Of a stretch of 64,000 nucleotides of DNA, positions 53,257 through 61,211 are shown in pieces (positions within the stretch are counted from its first letter, which is position 1; each line of letters opens with the position of its first letter). The notes under the pieces were generated by a model. It saw only the letters and a list, made by a program, of their open reading frames with translations. It was not told the DNA's origin and made no database searches. The stretch comes from Thiomicrorhabdus sp. Kp2 (GTDB lineage: Bacteria > Pseudomonadota > Gammaproteobacteria > Thiomicrospirales > Thiomicrospiraceae), in NCBI RefSeq assembly GCF_000478585.1, contig NZ_ARWI01000001.1:496001-560000 (forward strand), read 5' to 3'. A program made the position numbers and the translations under genes.

Positions 53257-54066
53257 TTACGCGGCCTTTTTAGGAAACAGTCTTTGGCTTAACACTTCGT
53301 AAGAGCCGTAGATGGCAAAATTGTATTCGACCGATAAATTCATCCCTTCTTTGGCGTATTTACGAATGTTCTCTAAATTAAAAATATAAGGCTTATTACT
53401 TCCTGTACTGGCAACCCACTGCCATGAAAAATTGTTGGATGCGAGGTTGCCATCAATTAAGTGGCTCAGCATCCAACGCGCACCAACTTGCCATTTCACC
53501 CTACGCCAATGCACAATGTATGACGCTAGATAGAGTCTTGCATGATTATGTAAATACCCTGTCTTTCTAAGCTCTTGGATAAAATCATTAATCACCGCTA
53601 CATTGGTGGTGGCGCTCAAAATATCGCTAGGTAAATAGTCGGCATAATCCTCGTGCTTAAAGCCTGTTTTATACTCTTCAAGGTTTTCCCAAATCCCCTC
53701 TGGGTTTTCATAGTATTTTTTCTGGTAAAAGTCACGCCAACTTAACTGTTGTAAAAAGTCATAGGCCTGCATGCGCTCTTGCTGAGAGTCGATGTATTTT
53801 AAAACCTCAGAGGGGTCAACCAAACCATGCTCAATGTAAGGCGAGAGCATTGAGATTGAACCAGCCAAGTAGTTGCGGGTTTTGGCATATTTTTTTACGT
53901 CTAAATTTTGCAGTTTTTCTTGAGCCTGCGCGATACCGCCCTCAAGAGGTGATGGCATAAAATCTTGCTCTTCTAAGATCCAGTCCTGAAAACGTTTGTA
54001 GGCTGTTTTTCCTAAAAGTTGCACTGGATGAAACTGCCCTGTTAATGATTGTTCATAAAACTTCAT
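53257..54066 (-). CDS. split photolyase-like protein: FAD-binding C-terminal half
   Basis: A 269-residue protein holding just the helical FAD domain of the photolyase/cryptochrome family. Seen: RNYLAGSISMLSPYIEHG, QLSWRDFYQKKY, ELRKTGYLHNHARLYLAS, VHWRRVKWQVGARWMLSH and NNFSWQWVASTGSNKPYIFN. The whole antenna domain found in normal 450-500 residue photolyases is missing and follows as a separate gene. Repair or photosensing role unknown; in Pseudomonas putida a cryptochrome-like gene is light-induced. Confidence 0.85.
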   Translation of the reverse strand: MKFYEQSLTGQFHPVQLLGKTAYKRFQDWILEEQDFMPSPLEGGIAQAQEKLQNLDVKKYAKTRNYLAGSISMLSPYIEHGLVDPSEVLKYIDSQQERMQAYDFLQQLSWRDFYQKKYYENPEGIWENLEEYKTGFKHEDYADYLPSDILSATTNVAVINDFIQELRKTGYLHNHARLYLASYIVHWRRVKWQVGARWMLSHLIDGNLASNNFSWQWVASTGSNKPYIFNLENIRKYAKEGMNLSVEYNFAIYGSYEVLSQRLFPKKAA

Positions 54067-54087
54067 AACATCTTCCCCTTACTACTT

Positions 54088-54960
54088 TTAATATTGTTCT
54101 GTTTTTGGACTTAATAAATCGCTTAAAGCCTTTTTAACTTGAGAAAACTCAAATTCAAACCCCGACTCTGTAAGACGTTTAGGCAAAATAGCTGAAGAAT
54201 GCGTGAGCACCTGAGCACCTTCACCAAACATTAATTTGAGTTGCCATAACGGTAGCGGAATCAGATAAGGTCGATGTAATGTCTTGGCTAAAGCACGTCC
54301 AAATTCATCATTACTTAAAGGAACTGGTGCGGTTAGGTTAAATACACCCTGTAACTCTTCATGGGTCATTAAAAACTCAATCGCTCTCACTAAATCTTTG
54401 ATATGAATCCACGAAAAACATTGTCTACCGCCTGCAACGGGGCCACCTAAACCCAATTTAAATGGCGGTAACATTTTGGCTAAGGCTCCGCCATTTGTAC
54501 CCAGAACAACACCAAACCGCATAACAGTGGGTTTGGGTGAAAGTTGGTTATTTTGATTTTCCCAAGCTTTACCTAGTTCTGCTAAAAAGTTATTACCATA
54601 AAGAGTGACAGTTTCATCAATGGGGTTTTGACAGCTGTTTTCTGGGTAGATACCAATAGCGGAAGCCACCAAAATACGTTTTGGCTTCTGATTACACAAA
54701 TCAATTGCCTCTTTTAACTTTTTACTGGTTTCTACTCGGCTGGCTATTAATTTCTGTTTGTAGGATTCTGACCATCGTTTGCCAATGTTTTCACCTGTTA
54801 AATTAATCACAATGTCTTGACCATTTACCGCATTTTGCAACTCGACAGTATCGTCAAATACCGAACGACCAAATGCAACAACGTGATGCCCTTGAGCCAT
54901 TAAATGGGTTTTAAGGTGAGAACCAATAAACCCTGTACCCCCCAAAATTAACACTCTCAT
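54088..54960 (-). CDS. TIGR01777-family epimerase (YfcH-like)
   Basis: NAD-dependent epimerase-fold protein of unknown reaction. The ATG at 54960 has AAGGAG six bases upstream, so this start (290 aa) is preferred over an in-frame ATG 24 bp earlier. Seen: LILGGTGFIGSHLKTHL, INLTGENI, RFGVVLGTNGGALAKMLPPF and FSWIHIKDLVRAIEFL, family hallmarks. It leads an operon with the split photolyase genes and follows TTATACA direct repeats. Confidence 0.88.
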   Translation of the reverse strand: MRVLILGGTGFIGSHLKTHLMAQGHHVVAFGRSVFDDTVELQNAVNGQDIVINLTGENIGKRWSESYKQKLIASRVETSKKLKEAIDLCNQKPKRILVASAIGIYPENSCQNPIDETVTLYGNNFLAELGKAWENQNNQLSPKPTVMRFGVVLGTNGGALAKMLPPFKLGLGGPVAGGRQCFSWIHIKDLVRAIEFLMTHEELQGVFNLTAPVPLSNDEFGRALAKTLHRPYLIPLPLWQLKLMFGEGAQVLTHSSAILPKRLTESGFEFEFSQVKKALSDLLSPKTEQY

Positions 54961-54987
54961 AGCAATCTCCTTGCTGCTAATCAAAAC

Positions 54988-55037
54988 TTATACATTAATT
55001 ATACAAAATTAAACAGTGTTACGTAATTATTTATACA
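54988..55037. promoter_or_regulatory. 11-bp-phased direct repeats upstream of the YfcH/photolyase operon
   Basis: TTATACA at 54988-54994 and 54999-55005, exactly 11 bp apart, and again at 55031-55037, 32 bp further on. The minus strand of the second copy contains TATAAT (55003-54998), so the repeats overlap a -10. CarH/LitR-type MerR regulators use 11-bp repeats of this kind. A similar pair precedes rudS. Confidence 0.55.
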
Positions 55038-55100
55038 GACTTTGCCCCTAACTTTTTAACTAATATGCCTTAATCTCTTTAAAACATTATGTTAGGCAAT

Positions 55101-55161
55101 AAAAAAGCCCACTTACCTATTTTAAAATGCTATTGAGCAATCTAAAAACAGATAAGCAGGC
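55101..55161 (-). terminator. hemH terminator built from half a CAGGCCTG copy
   Basis: On the minus strand a 17-bp stem with four G-U pairs joins 55161-55145 to 55123-55107, a 21-nt loop between, then six T (55106-55101). The 5' arm begins with the right half of CAGGCCTG (55157-55164). The rest of 55038-55240 has nothing else. Confidence 0.65.
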
Positions 55162-55240
55162 CTGGTAGGTTCAATAAAAATGTTAAAAGAGAAAAACAAA
55201 CTTTTTATTAAGCAAAAAACCATCTCAAACAGTTAGTTAC

Positions 55241-56341
55241 TTAGTTACTTGCCCCTAACTTTTTTGCGTTTTCTTTAACCTTAGCTAAGTCTTCCTCTGC
55301 AACGATAACATCCCAACCTTGTAGGTGTTGCAGAACTAAGTCGCCTAACGCTTGGCTGTGGTCAGCTCGGTCATTTAGACATTTGATGTAACCAAACTTC
55401 TCGCCCCCCGCCTCTTCAAAATATTCACGGTTTTCTTCACCAATCTCTTCTATGGTTTCTAAACAATCGGCTGAGAAACCAGGGCAAATCACCTGAATGT
55501 TTTTCACTCCTTCTTTAGGCAAAGCCATCATGGTCTCATCGGTATAAGGTTGTACCCAAGGCTCTTTACCAAAACGAGACTGAAAGGTGACTTTATACTC
55601 ATCCTTACTTAAACCCAGTTTTTCTGCCACTAAGCGTGAGGTTAAGTGACACTGACAAGGGTAAGAATCGCCATTATCCCAATAGCGTTGTGGAATGCCG
55701 TGGTACGACATCACCAATAAATCTGGCTTACCGTGCTCCGCCTGGTACTCAGTTATTGAATTGGCTAAGGCGTCAATATAACCTGGATGACGATAATAAC
55801 TGGTAATGGTGCGCATCTCTGGCACCCAACGCCAGGCTTTTAGCTCTTCATTCACCGCATCAAAAGTCGAGGCCGTAGTCGCTCCTGCATATTGAGGGTA
55901 CAGCGGTAAAACCAAAATCTTTTGGCAACCTTTGGCTTGTAAATTTTGCAGTGCCGAGGCTATGGATGGGTTGCCGTAACGCATCCCCAGTTCGAATTCG
56001 ATCTCAGTATTAATGTGAGGTTTGACATGCTCAGCAATCGCATCAATCTGTCTTTTAGAAATATTAAGTAATGGCGCTCCAGGCCCCTCTGAATCCCAAA
56101 CCGTTTGATAGGCTTCTGCCGACTTAGCAGGCCTGGTATTTAAAATAATGCCATTTAAAATTAATTTCCATAACCAACGTGCTGGTGGTGGTTCAACCAC
56201 TCGTGGATCGGAGAGAAACTCTTTAAGATAAGGTTTTAACGCTTCTTTAGTTGGCGCATCAGGTGTACCTAAATTGGTAATTAACACACCAATTTTTGAA
56301 GCATCACCATGTTGATAATTTGTATAAGACTTATAAAACAT
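55241..56341 (-). CDS. hemH: ferrochelatase
   Basis: Inserts iron into protoporphyrin IX, last haem step. 366 residues. Seen: GVLITNLGTPDAPT, LSDPRVVEPP, SYHGIPQRYWDNGDSY with the active histidine, QSRFGKEPW, and CPGFSADCLETIEEI. CAGGCCTG at 56128-56135. Located inside the light region, sensible because porphyrins are photosensitisers, but it could also be chance. Confidence 0.96.
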   Translation of the reverse strand: MFYKSYTNYQHGDASKIGVLITNLGTPDAPTKEALKPYLKEFLSDPRVVEPPPARWLWKLILNGIILNTRPAKSAEAYQTVWDSEGPGAPLLNISKRQIDAIAEHVKPHINTEIEFELGMRYGNPSIASALQNLQAKGCQKILVLPLYPQYAGATTASTFDAVNEELKAWRWVPEMRTITSYYRHPGYIDALANSITEYQAEHGKPDLLVMSYHGIPQRYWDNGDSYPCQCHLTSRLVAEKLGLSKDEYKVTFQSRFGKEPWVQPYTDETMMALPKEGVKNIQVICPGFSADCLETIEEIGEENREYFEEAGGEKFGYIKCLNDRADHSQALGDLVLQHLQGWDVIVAEEDLAKVKENAKKLGASN

Positions 56342-56419
56342 AAGGGTTTCCGTTTCTTTTAATTAATATTCAATCGCATTTAATTCATTTAAATACGTGA
56401 CAACCATTCAAGACGCTAG

Positions 56420-56953
56420 CTAACTCTCTTGGAGCTTTTTCAAATCAGCCATCACTTCTCTAACATGTTCTTTAGGGTTAACATCTCGGTAAATTTTGGC
56501 AATTCTACCTTCTTTATCAATAATAAAGCTGTGACGTTTGGCAAACTTAACCACTTTTAAATCAAGAACCGCATTATATTGTTTGGCCACGATGGCATTT
56601 TCATCCGCCAATAAAGAAAAAGGCAGCTTATATTTCTTTGAAAAGGCTTGATGACTCTCTTTATTATCAACCGACACCCCTAAAATAACCGCTTGTTGGG
56701 CAATTAGCTTATTGATATTATCTCTAAAGCTACAGGCCTCCGTCGTACAACCTGGCGTATCGTTTTTTGGGTAAAAATAGAGTACAACCCATTTACCCTG
56801 CTGTGAATGTAATGACACTCCTTCACCGTGCTGATTAATCAGTTCAAAGTCAGGTGCTTTATCCCCTATTTTCAGCTCAGAAGCTTGTGCTTGGCTACTC
56901 ACCATAAAAATGGATGACAAGCCAAAATAAATTGTGACTAGAAGTTTATTCAT
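56420..56953 (-). CDS. exported Bcp/PrxQ-type peroxiredoxin
   Basis: Thiol peroxidase of the Bcp class with an unusual signal peptide (hydrophobic 5-20, cleavage near AQAS), so periplasmic. 177 residues. Seen: KAPDFELINQHGEGVSL, YFYPKNDTPGCTTEACSF with peroxidatic Cys69 and resolving Cys74, and GVSVDNKESHQAF. Divergent from rudS, sharing its promoter region. Confidence 0.9.
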   Translation of the reverse strand: MNKLLVTIYFGLSSIFMVSSQAQASELKIGDKAPDFELINQHGEGVSLHSQQGKWVVLYFYPKNDTPGCTTEACSFRDNINKLIAQQAVILGVSVDNKESHQAFSKKYKLPFSLLADENAIVAKQYNAVLDLKVVKFAKRHSFIIDKEGRIAKIYRDVNPKEHVREVMADLKKLQES

Positions 56954-57024
56954 AGCGCTATATCCTATGTATTATTCTTTGAGAAAACAAACTCAATTTA
57001 AAACATTAATGAATTGAACTCTCT

Positions 57025-57053
57025 TTGTATAACTATTGTACAATATATATAAC
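57025..57053 (+). promoter_or_regulatory. promoter of rudS overlapped by an 11-bp direct repeat
   Basis: -35 TTGTAT (57025-57030), 17-bp spacer, -10 TATAAC (57048-57053). Direct repeats TTGTATA (57025-57031) and TTGTACA (57036-57042), exactly 11 bp apart, cover the -35 and spacer, as expected for a CarH/LitR-type repressor site. Confidence 0.6.
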
Positions 57054-57088
57054 AATTTAATATATAAATACCACTTTAGGGAGACGAT

Positions 57089-58063
57089 ATGGAATTTCCA
57101 AGAATTAGAATTGCAGTATCTGATTGTCTTAGAGGTACAGAGTGCCGTTATAACGGTGGTCATGCACAAGACGATTTTGTAAATCATCACTTGGCAAAAT
57201 ACGCTGATTTCTACCCTTTCTGCCCTGAAGCCGCTGTTTTAGGTACACCTCGTGAAACCATACGTTTAGTCGGTATTAATAACCAAGTACGTGTCATTGG
57301 TCCAAAATCGAATACCGATTACACCGATGGCCTACAAGCTTATAACGATAAAATAGTCCCTAAGTTAGCCGCTAAAAAAATGGATGGTGCTGTCGTTAAG
57401 TCACGCTCGCCAAGCTGTGGGTTGGAACGTATAAAAGTCTATCAACCTTCGGGTGAATGGCATGGTTCAAAAGATCCAATGCAGTCGGGGTTATTTACGC
57501 ACGACCTTCGCCAAGCGATGCCTACTATTGCCATAGAGGAAGAAGGCAGATTGTCTGACGCTTGGCTACGTGAAAACTTTATGGTGCACGTTTTTACCTC
57601 CGCTCGCTGGAGAGAGTTTTTGGAGTCTGACCCTACACTAGCGCAATTTCAAGCGTTTCATAGAGATCACAAATATTTATTTCTCTCCAAAAACGAAGAG
57701 ATTTATAGAGAGATGGGCGCTTTAGTGGCCACTACCCGTAAGTTTAACTTAACAGAAAGTATGCTGGGCTATGAACGCAAGCTGTTTGAGTTATTAGCTT
57801 ATCGCTCAAAAAAAGGCGCCGTTAAAAATGTGTTAGAGCATATTTACGGCTACTTTAAAAAACAGATCACTGAGGCTGAAAAAGAACTTTTTCATGAAGC
57901 CGTTGATGAGTTTATGCAAGACATCGTACCACTTATTGCCGTCATCAAAATTCTAGAACAGTTTTTAAGCCACTACGGTTCAGATTATTTGCAGTCACAA
58001 GTTTTCTTTCACCCTTACCCTGCTGACTTAGCTTTAAGGTCAAAGGTAACCGCGTATAGATAA
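57089..58063 (+). CDS. rudS: RudS-like tRNA 4-thiouridine desulfidase (DUF523-DUF1722)
   Basis: 324 residues: N-terminal DUF523/TudS desulfidase domain (about 1-150) with Cys13, Cys19, Cys45 and Cys110 (SPSCGLE) able to hold a [4Fe-4S] cluster, and C-terminal DUF1722 (about 190-310; FHRDHKYLFLSKN). This fusion is the RudS family, shown to remove the near-UV-sensitive s4U from tRNA and ease UVA growth delay. GGGAG precedes the ATG. Its promoter carries the repeat of the light regulator, so light protection fits well. Confidence 0.85.
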   Translation: MEFPRIRIAVSDCLRGTECRYNGGHAQDDFVNHHLAKYADFYPFCPEAAVLGTPRETIRLVGINNQVRVIGPKSNTDYTDGLQAYNDKIVPKLAAKKMDGAVVKSRSPSCGLERIKVYQPSGEWHGSKDPMQSGLFTHDLRQAMPTIAIEEEGRLSDAWLRENFMVHVFTSARWREFLESDPTLAQFQAFHRDHKYLFLSKNEEIYREMGALVATTRKFNLTESMLGYERKLFELLAYRSKKGAVKNVLEHIYGYFKKQITEAEKELFHEAVDEFMQDIVPLIAVIKILEQFLSHYGSDYLQSQVFFHPYPADLALRSKVTAYR

Positions 58064-58101
58064 ACGCAAAAAAATAGTCGATTAACTTGGATAAACAACG
58101 C

Positions 58102-58129
58102 TTGACCCTTTTTGCGAGTAAGGCATAAT
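58102..58129 (+). promoter_or_regulatory. promoter of the LOV gene
   Basis: TTGACC (58102-58107), 16-bp spacer, CATAAT (58124-58129), 37 bp before the start. No TTRTAYA repeats are seen here, so the photoreceptor may be made constitutively. Confidence 0.5.
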
Positions 58130-58166
58130 AAGGATTGATTAAAAACGCAATAACAAAATCGAGCTT

Positions 58167-58625
58167 ATGAAAGATCCTAAATTAAGAACAAACCTACTGC
58201 TTCAATTAGTCGAAAACGCCCAAGAAGGTATTGTGGTTGCTGAAAAAGAGGGACATGACACGATTCTGATTTATGTAAACCCTGCTTTTGAACGTTTAAC
58301 AGGCTATTCATCTGAAGAGATTCTTTATCAAGACTGTCGATTTTTACAGGGCGAAGACACCAAACAAGAGTCAATAAAAATTATCCGTAATGCCATTGAT
58401 GACTCGAACCCTGTAAGAACAATCTTAAAAAACTACCGTAAAGATGGCTCTATTTTTTGGAATGAGTTGAGCGTTACTCCTTACTACGATGAAGTAGATC
58501 AACTGACCTATTACATTGGTATTCAAAAAGATGTGACTGAAGAAGTCACTTTACAAGAAGCCTTAGATAGCGCAAATCAAAAAATTGCTCAGTTAGAGTC
58601 TGAAATACAATCTCTAAAAAAATAA
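58167..58625 (+). CDS. short LOV blue-light photoreceptor
   Basis: 152 residues: a single PAS/LOV domain with no effector domain, ending in a coiled-coil-like helix (LDSANQKIAQLESEIQSLKK). Seen: the photoactive Cys57 in YQDCRFLQGEDT, VNPAFERLTGYSSEEIL and YRKDGSIFWNELSVTPYYD, and YYIGIQKDVTEEV. Matches the Pseudomonas putida SB1/SB2-LOV type, which is needed there for light-induced gene expression with LitR-like regulators. Convergent with such a regulator. Confidence 0.92.
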   Translation: MKDPKLRTNLLLQLVENAQEGIVVAEKEGHDTILIYVNPAFERLTGYSSEEILYQDCRFLQGEDTKQESIKIIRNAIDDSNPVRTILKNYRKDGSIFWNELSVTPYYDEVDQLTYYIGIQKDVTEEVTLQEALDSANQKIAQLESEIQSLKK

Positions 58626-58631
58626 CCTCAT

Positions 58632-58655
58632 AAAGTTACCAGGCCTGGTAACTTT
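58632..58655. repeat. 24-bp perfect palindrome containing TTACCAGGCCTGGTAA
   Basis: The longest uninterrupted palindrome seen: CAGGCCTG (58640-58647) extended symmetrically to 24 bp from AAAGTT to AACTTT. It lies 7 bp after the LOV stop, between converging genes, and could form a cruciform or a terminator-like hairpin, without a T-run. Confidence 0.85.
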
Positions 58656-58722
58656 CTAAAATTGAGCTTTATTCAAACTAACTTATAATGAAAGCCTGCG
58701 ACTAGAACCCAACTAAAAATAG

Positions 58723-59574
58723 CTATATTCGAGTGAAGTTTTGAATATTGTAAAGTGAGCAATTTACTTTAGAATCCAGCTGTGTCTGCAATGAACCATC
58801 TAAAAAGAAGTGGGTAACAACACCAGGGTTTTTATCAGCCCATTGACTCCAGAAATTCTCATCAAAGACTTTAGTATCAGAAACCAACGCTAAAGCATTG
58901 CAGTTCAGACCATCAAGTACCGAAGCCAACTCTTTGTAATTTTGCTCTGCGTAAATCGAGTAAAAATTAACAAATGGATAGTACCCTTTAACCGCCATCG
59001 CTAAGGCCGCCAAAAGTTGAACCGTTTGCGGTGTACCTGGTTGCGACTCTACCCATATGGTCTTTTCTGTTTTGGGTGAAAGAGAACGCATGGCAAAACG
59101 CATACGGGTTTGCAGTCTTGGAATTAACTGAGACTCCCAAAAAATAAAGCCTGAACGCGACTCTTTTTTCAGTTTTTTGGTCACAGAACTTAATACAGGT
59201 AACCAATAAAGCTCGGCTAAATCATTGAAAAGATTATCTAACTCTTGGTTTAAATGTTCGGCATCGAAAGAAAAAGCGTACTCCATTAAACGGTTTTGAA
59301 AATCAGACTCGCCAGCATTAAAATCAATCTTTTTGGTATTGGCTTTTTCATCTAACAACGCTTTAACTTGGCTAATTGCAACACCTTGCTCTGTTAGGTT
59401 AACCGCATCCTTAATAAGATCAACGTGCGCTTGAGTATAAAGCCTATGCCCACCTTCTGTTCTAACAGGTTCAATAAGCCCATAGCGTCTTTCCCACGCT
59501 CTTAAGGTAATAGAATTAACCCCAGTTAAATTGGATACTTCTCTAATTGGGTAAAGTGCTTCGCTAATTGGCAT
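58723..59574 (-). CDS. CarH/LitR-like MerR regulator without the B12 histidine
   Basis: MerR-type HTH (about 7-50, LYPIREVSNLTGVNSITLRA and RRYGLIEP, GGHRLYT), then a helical domain and a C-terminal Rossmann-like domain as in light sensors CarH/LitR. The residues where the cobalamin His should be (D/E-x-H-x-x-G) read PGTPQTVQ (about 179-186), so B12 sensing is unlikely. Start taken at ATG 59574 (283 aa) after AAGAGA; an ATG 11 codons earlier is possible. Probably cotranscribed with phrB. Confidence 0.85.
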   Translation of the reverse strand: MPISEALYPIREVSNLTGVNSITLRAWERRYGLIEPVRTEGGHRLYTQAHVDLIKDAVNLTEQGVAISQVKALLDEKANTKKIDFNAGESDFQNRLMEYAFSFDAEHLNQELDNLFNDLAELYWLPVLSSVTKKLKKESRSGFIFWESQLIPRLQTRMRFAMRSLSPKTEKTIWVESQPGTPQTVQLLAALAMAVKGYYPFVNFYSIYAEQNYKELASVLDGLNCNALALVSDTKVFDENFWSQWADKNPGVVTHFFLDGSLQTQLDSKVNCSLYNIQNFTRI

Positions 59575-59688
59575 ATTTCTCTTTTCAAACATTATGGGGT
59601 TGAGCATTGTTTCTCAAACCGACTCGACTTTATTTAATAAAGTTCAATAGATTGTGCATATATTAGACAAAAAGCTATACCAAAGCAA

Positions 59689-61155
59689 TTAAGCATTGTT
59701 TGGCATCTGCGGTCTATTCACTTTCATTTCATTCACTCTCGCCAGGTGCGCTTCTCGGCTCTGCTTTAAATCAACCAAGGGCTTGGGGTAGTGCTCCCCC
59801 AAAACAATCCTTTTCATCTCACATTCCATTTTATGCGCCCAAGGTTCATGTATCGCTTTATTTGATAAAGTTTTAAGCTCTGGCAACCAACGTTTAATGT
59901 ATTCACCCTCTTTATCAAACTTTTGGCTTTGGGTTACGGGGTTAAATAAACGGTAATAAGGGGCGGCATCTACTCCGCAACCTGCAACCCACTGCCAGCC
60001 CATAACATTATTGGCTGGGTCGGCATCCAACAGCGTGTTATCAAACCACTTTTTACCCAGTAACCAGTGTTGATTTAAATTTTTGGTTAAAAAAGAGGCC
60101 ACCAGCATACGAACTCGGTTGTGCATAATACCCGTTTCCCAGAGTTCTCGCATACCCGCATCAATGATTGGAATCCCTGTTTGTCCAGTTTGCCAACGAT
60201 TTACAAAGTAGGCATCATACGGCCACTTTACCTCTAAATACTTTTTTTGAAATGGCTCCGCTTCGGTCTCAGGAAACCAGTGCAGTAGATGACGAGCAAA
60301 CTCTTTCCAAACCAATTGACGTAACCAAGGTTGAGCAATATCCGCTTTAAGTTCACCTTGTTCAACCCGTGTTTGCACATAAAAATAGATGGCGCGAATG
60401 GAAATCTCACCGTAATGCAAATAACTTGATAAGGTACTGGTTGCCATGATTGCAGGAAAATCTCGGTCGCTTGAGTAATCCACCATCTCTTCTTCTATAA
60501 ACTTCTGCAAGGTTTGCCAGGCGGCTTTCTCGCCCACTTGCCAATGTGCCAAAATCTTTTTTGCCCAAGGCTGTGCAAGAATATTTTGTAATGTAGAGGG
60601 TAAGTTAGCATACGCTTTTGGCAGAGTTACCAGGCCTGCTAACTTTAATTGTTGCTGATATTGTTTTACATCATCAAGCGCCTCTATTTGAAACTGTTTG
60701 CTTAAAAAGTTTTTATAAAAAGGTGTGTAAACCAAATAGGCTCTATTTTGTTTATTGAGCATACTGTCAGGCTCAAGTAAAAATTCAGTGTAAAACGGGG
60801 TTAAAGCGACCTTTTGCCCTTTACATACTTCTAAGGCGGTTTGTTGCATCTGTGCAAATGGCGAACCTACTTGATAACTGTAATAAACTTGTTGAATATT
60901 CTGTTCGGTAATTAAGCGAAATAAACTTTCTTGAAAATCCCCTTCTATCATCCATAAATCAGCGGAATGGATTTTTAGAGTTTCTTTAAAGGAGAGTAAG
61001 CTTTGTGCCAACCAAGCACTGTTGGCCTCGCCAATAACCTGCGATTCGTCATGGAAATAGGCCAAAATTACTTTGTCAGAAGACTCTAGCGCAGCTTGAA
61101 TCACTGGCGCATGATCTACTCTGAATTCTCGTTGTATCCAAACTAATGTTGTCAT
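59689..61155 (-). CDS. phrB: deoxyribodipyrimidine photolyase (class I CPD type)
   Basis: Light-driven repair of cyclobutane dimers. 488 residues: N-terminal antenna domain (TLVWIQREFRVDHAPVI) and FAD domain with WKEFARHLLHWF, GQTGIPIIDAGMRELWETG, IMHNRVRMLVASFLTKN and DADPANNVMGWQWVAGCG. FAD and substrate residues of the class are visible. Distinct from the split protein at 52.8-54.1 kb. 81 bp precede merR on the same strand. CAGGCCTG at 60631-60638. Confidence 0.94.
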   Translation of the reverse strand: MTTLVWIQREFRVDHAPVIQAALESSDKVILAYFHDESQVIGEANSAWLAQSLLSFKETLKIHSADLWMIEGDFQESLFRLITEQNIQQVYYSYQVGSPFAQMQQTALEVCKGQKVALTPFYTEFLLEPDSMLNKQNRAYLVYTPFYKNFLSKQFQIEALDDVKQYQQQLKLAGLVTLPKAYANLPSTLQNILAQPWAKKILAHWQVGEKAAWQTLQKFIEEEMVDYSSDRDFPAIMATSTLSSYLHYGEISIRAIYFYVQTRVEQGELKADIAQPWLRQLVWKEFARHLLHWFPETEAEPFQKKYLEVKWPYDAYFVNRWQTGQTGIPIIDAGMRELWETGIMHNRVRMLVASFLTKNLNQHWLLGKKWFDNTLLDADPANNVMGWQWVAGCGVDAAPYYRLFNPVTQSQKFDKEGEYIKRWLPELKTLSNKAIHEPWAHKMECEMKRIVLGEHYPKPLVDLKQSREAHLARVNEMKVNRPQMPNNA

Positions 61156-61211
61156 CTATTTATTAAACCTATTGTTTCCACTTTTAGCCTTGCACAAGAG
61201 CTGTACTCCTG

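Noticed and set aside
57036-57043. TTGTACAA upstream of rudS as a GntR purine operator
   Set aside because: It lacks the 10-bp TTGTNNACAA spacing and fits better as one of two 11-bp direct repeats at a light-type promoter.
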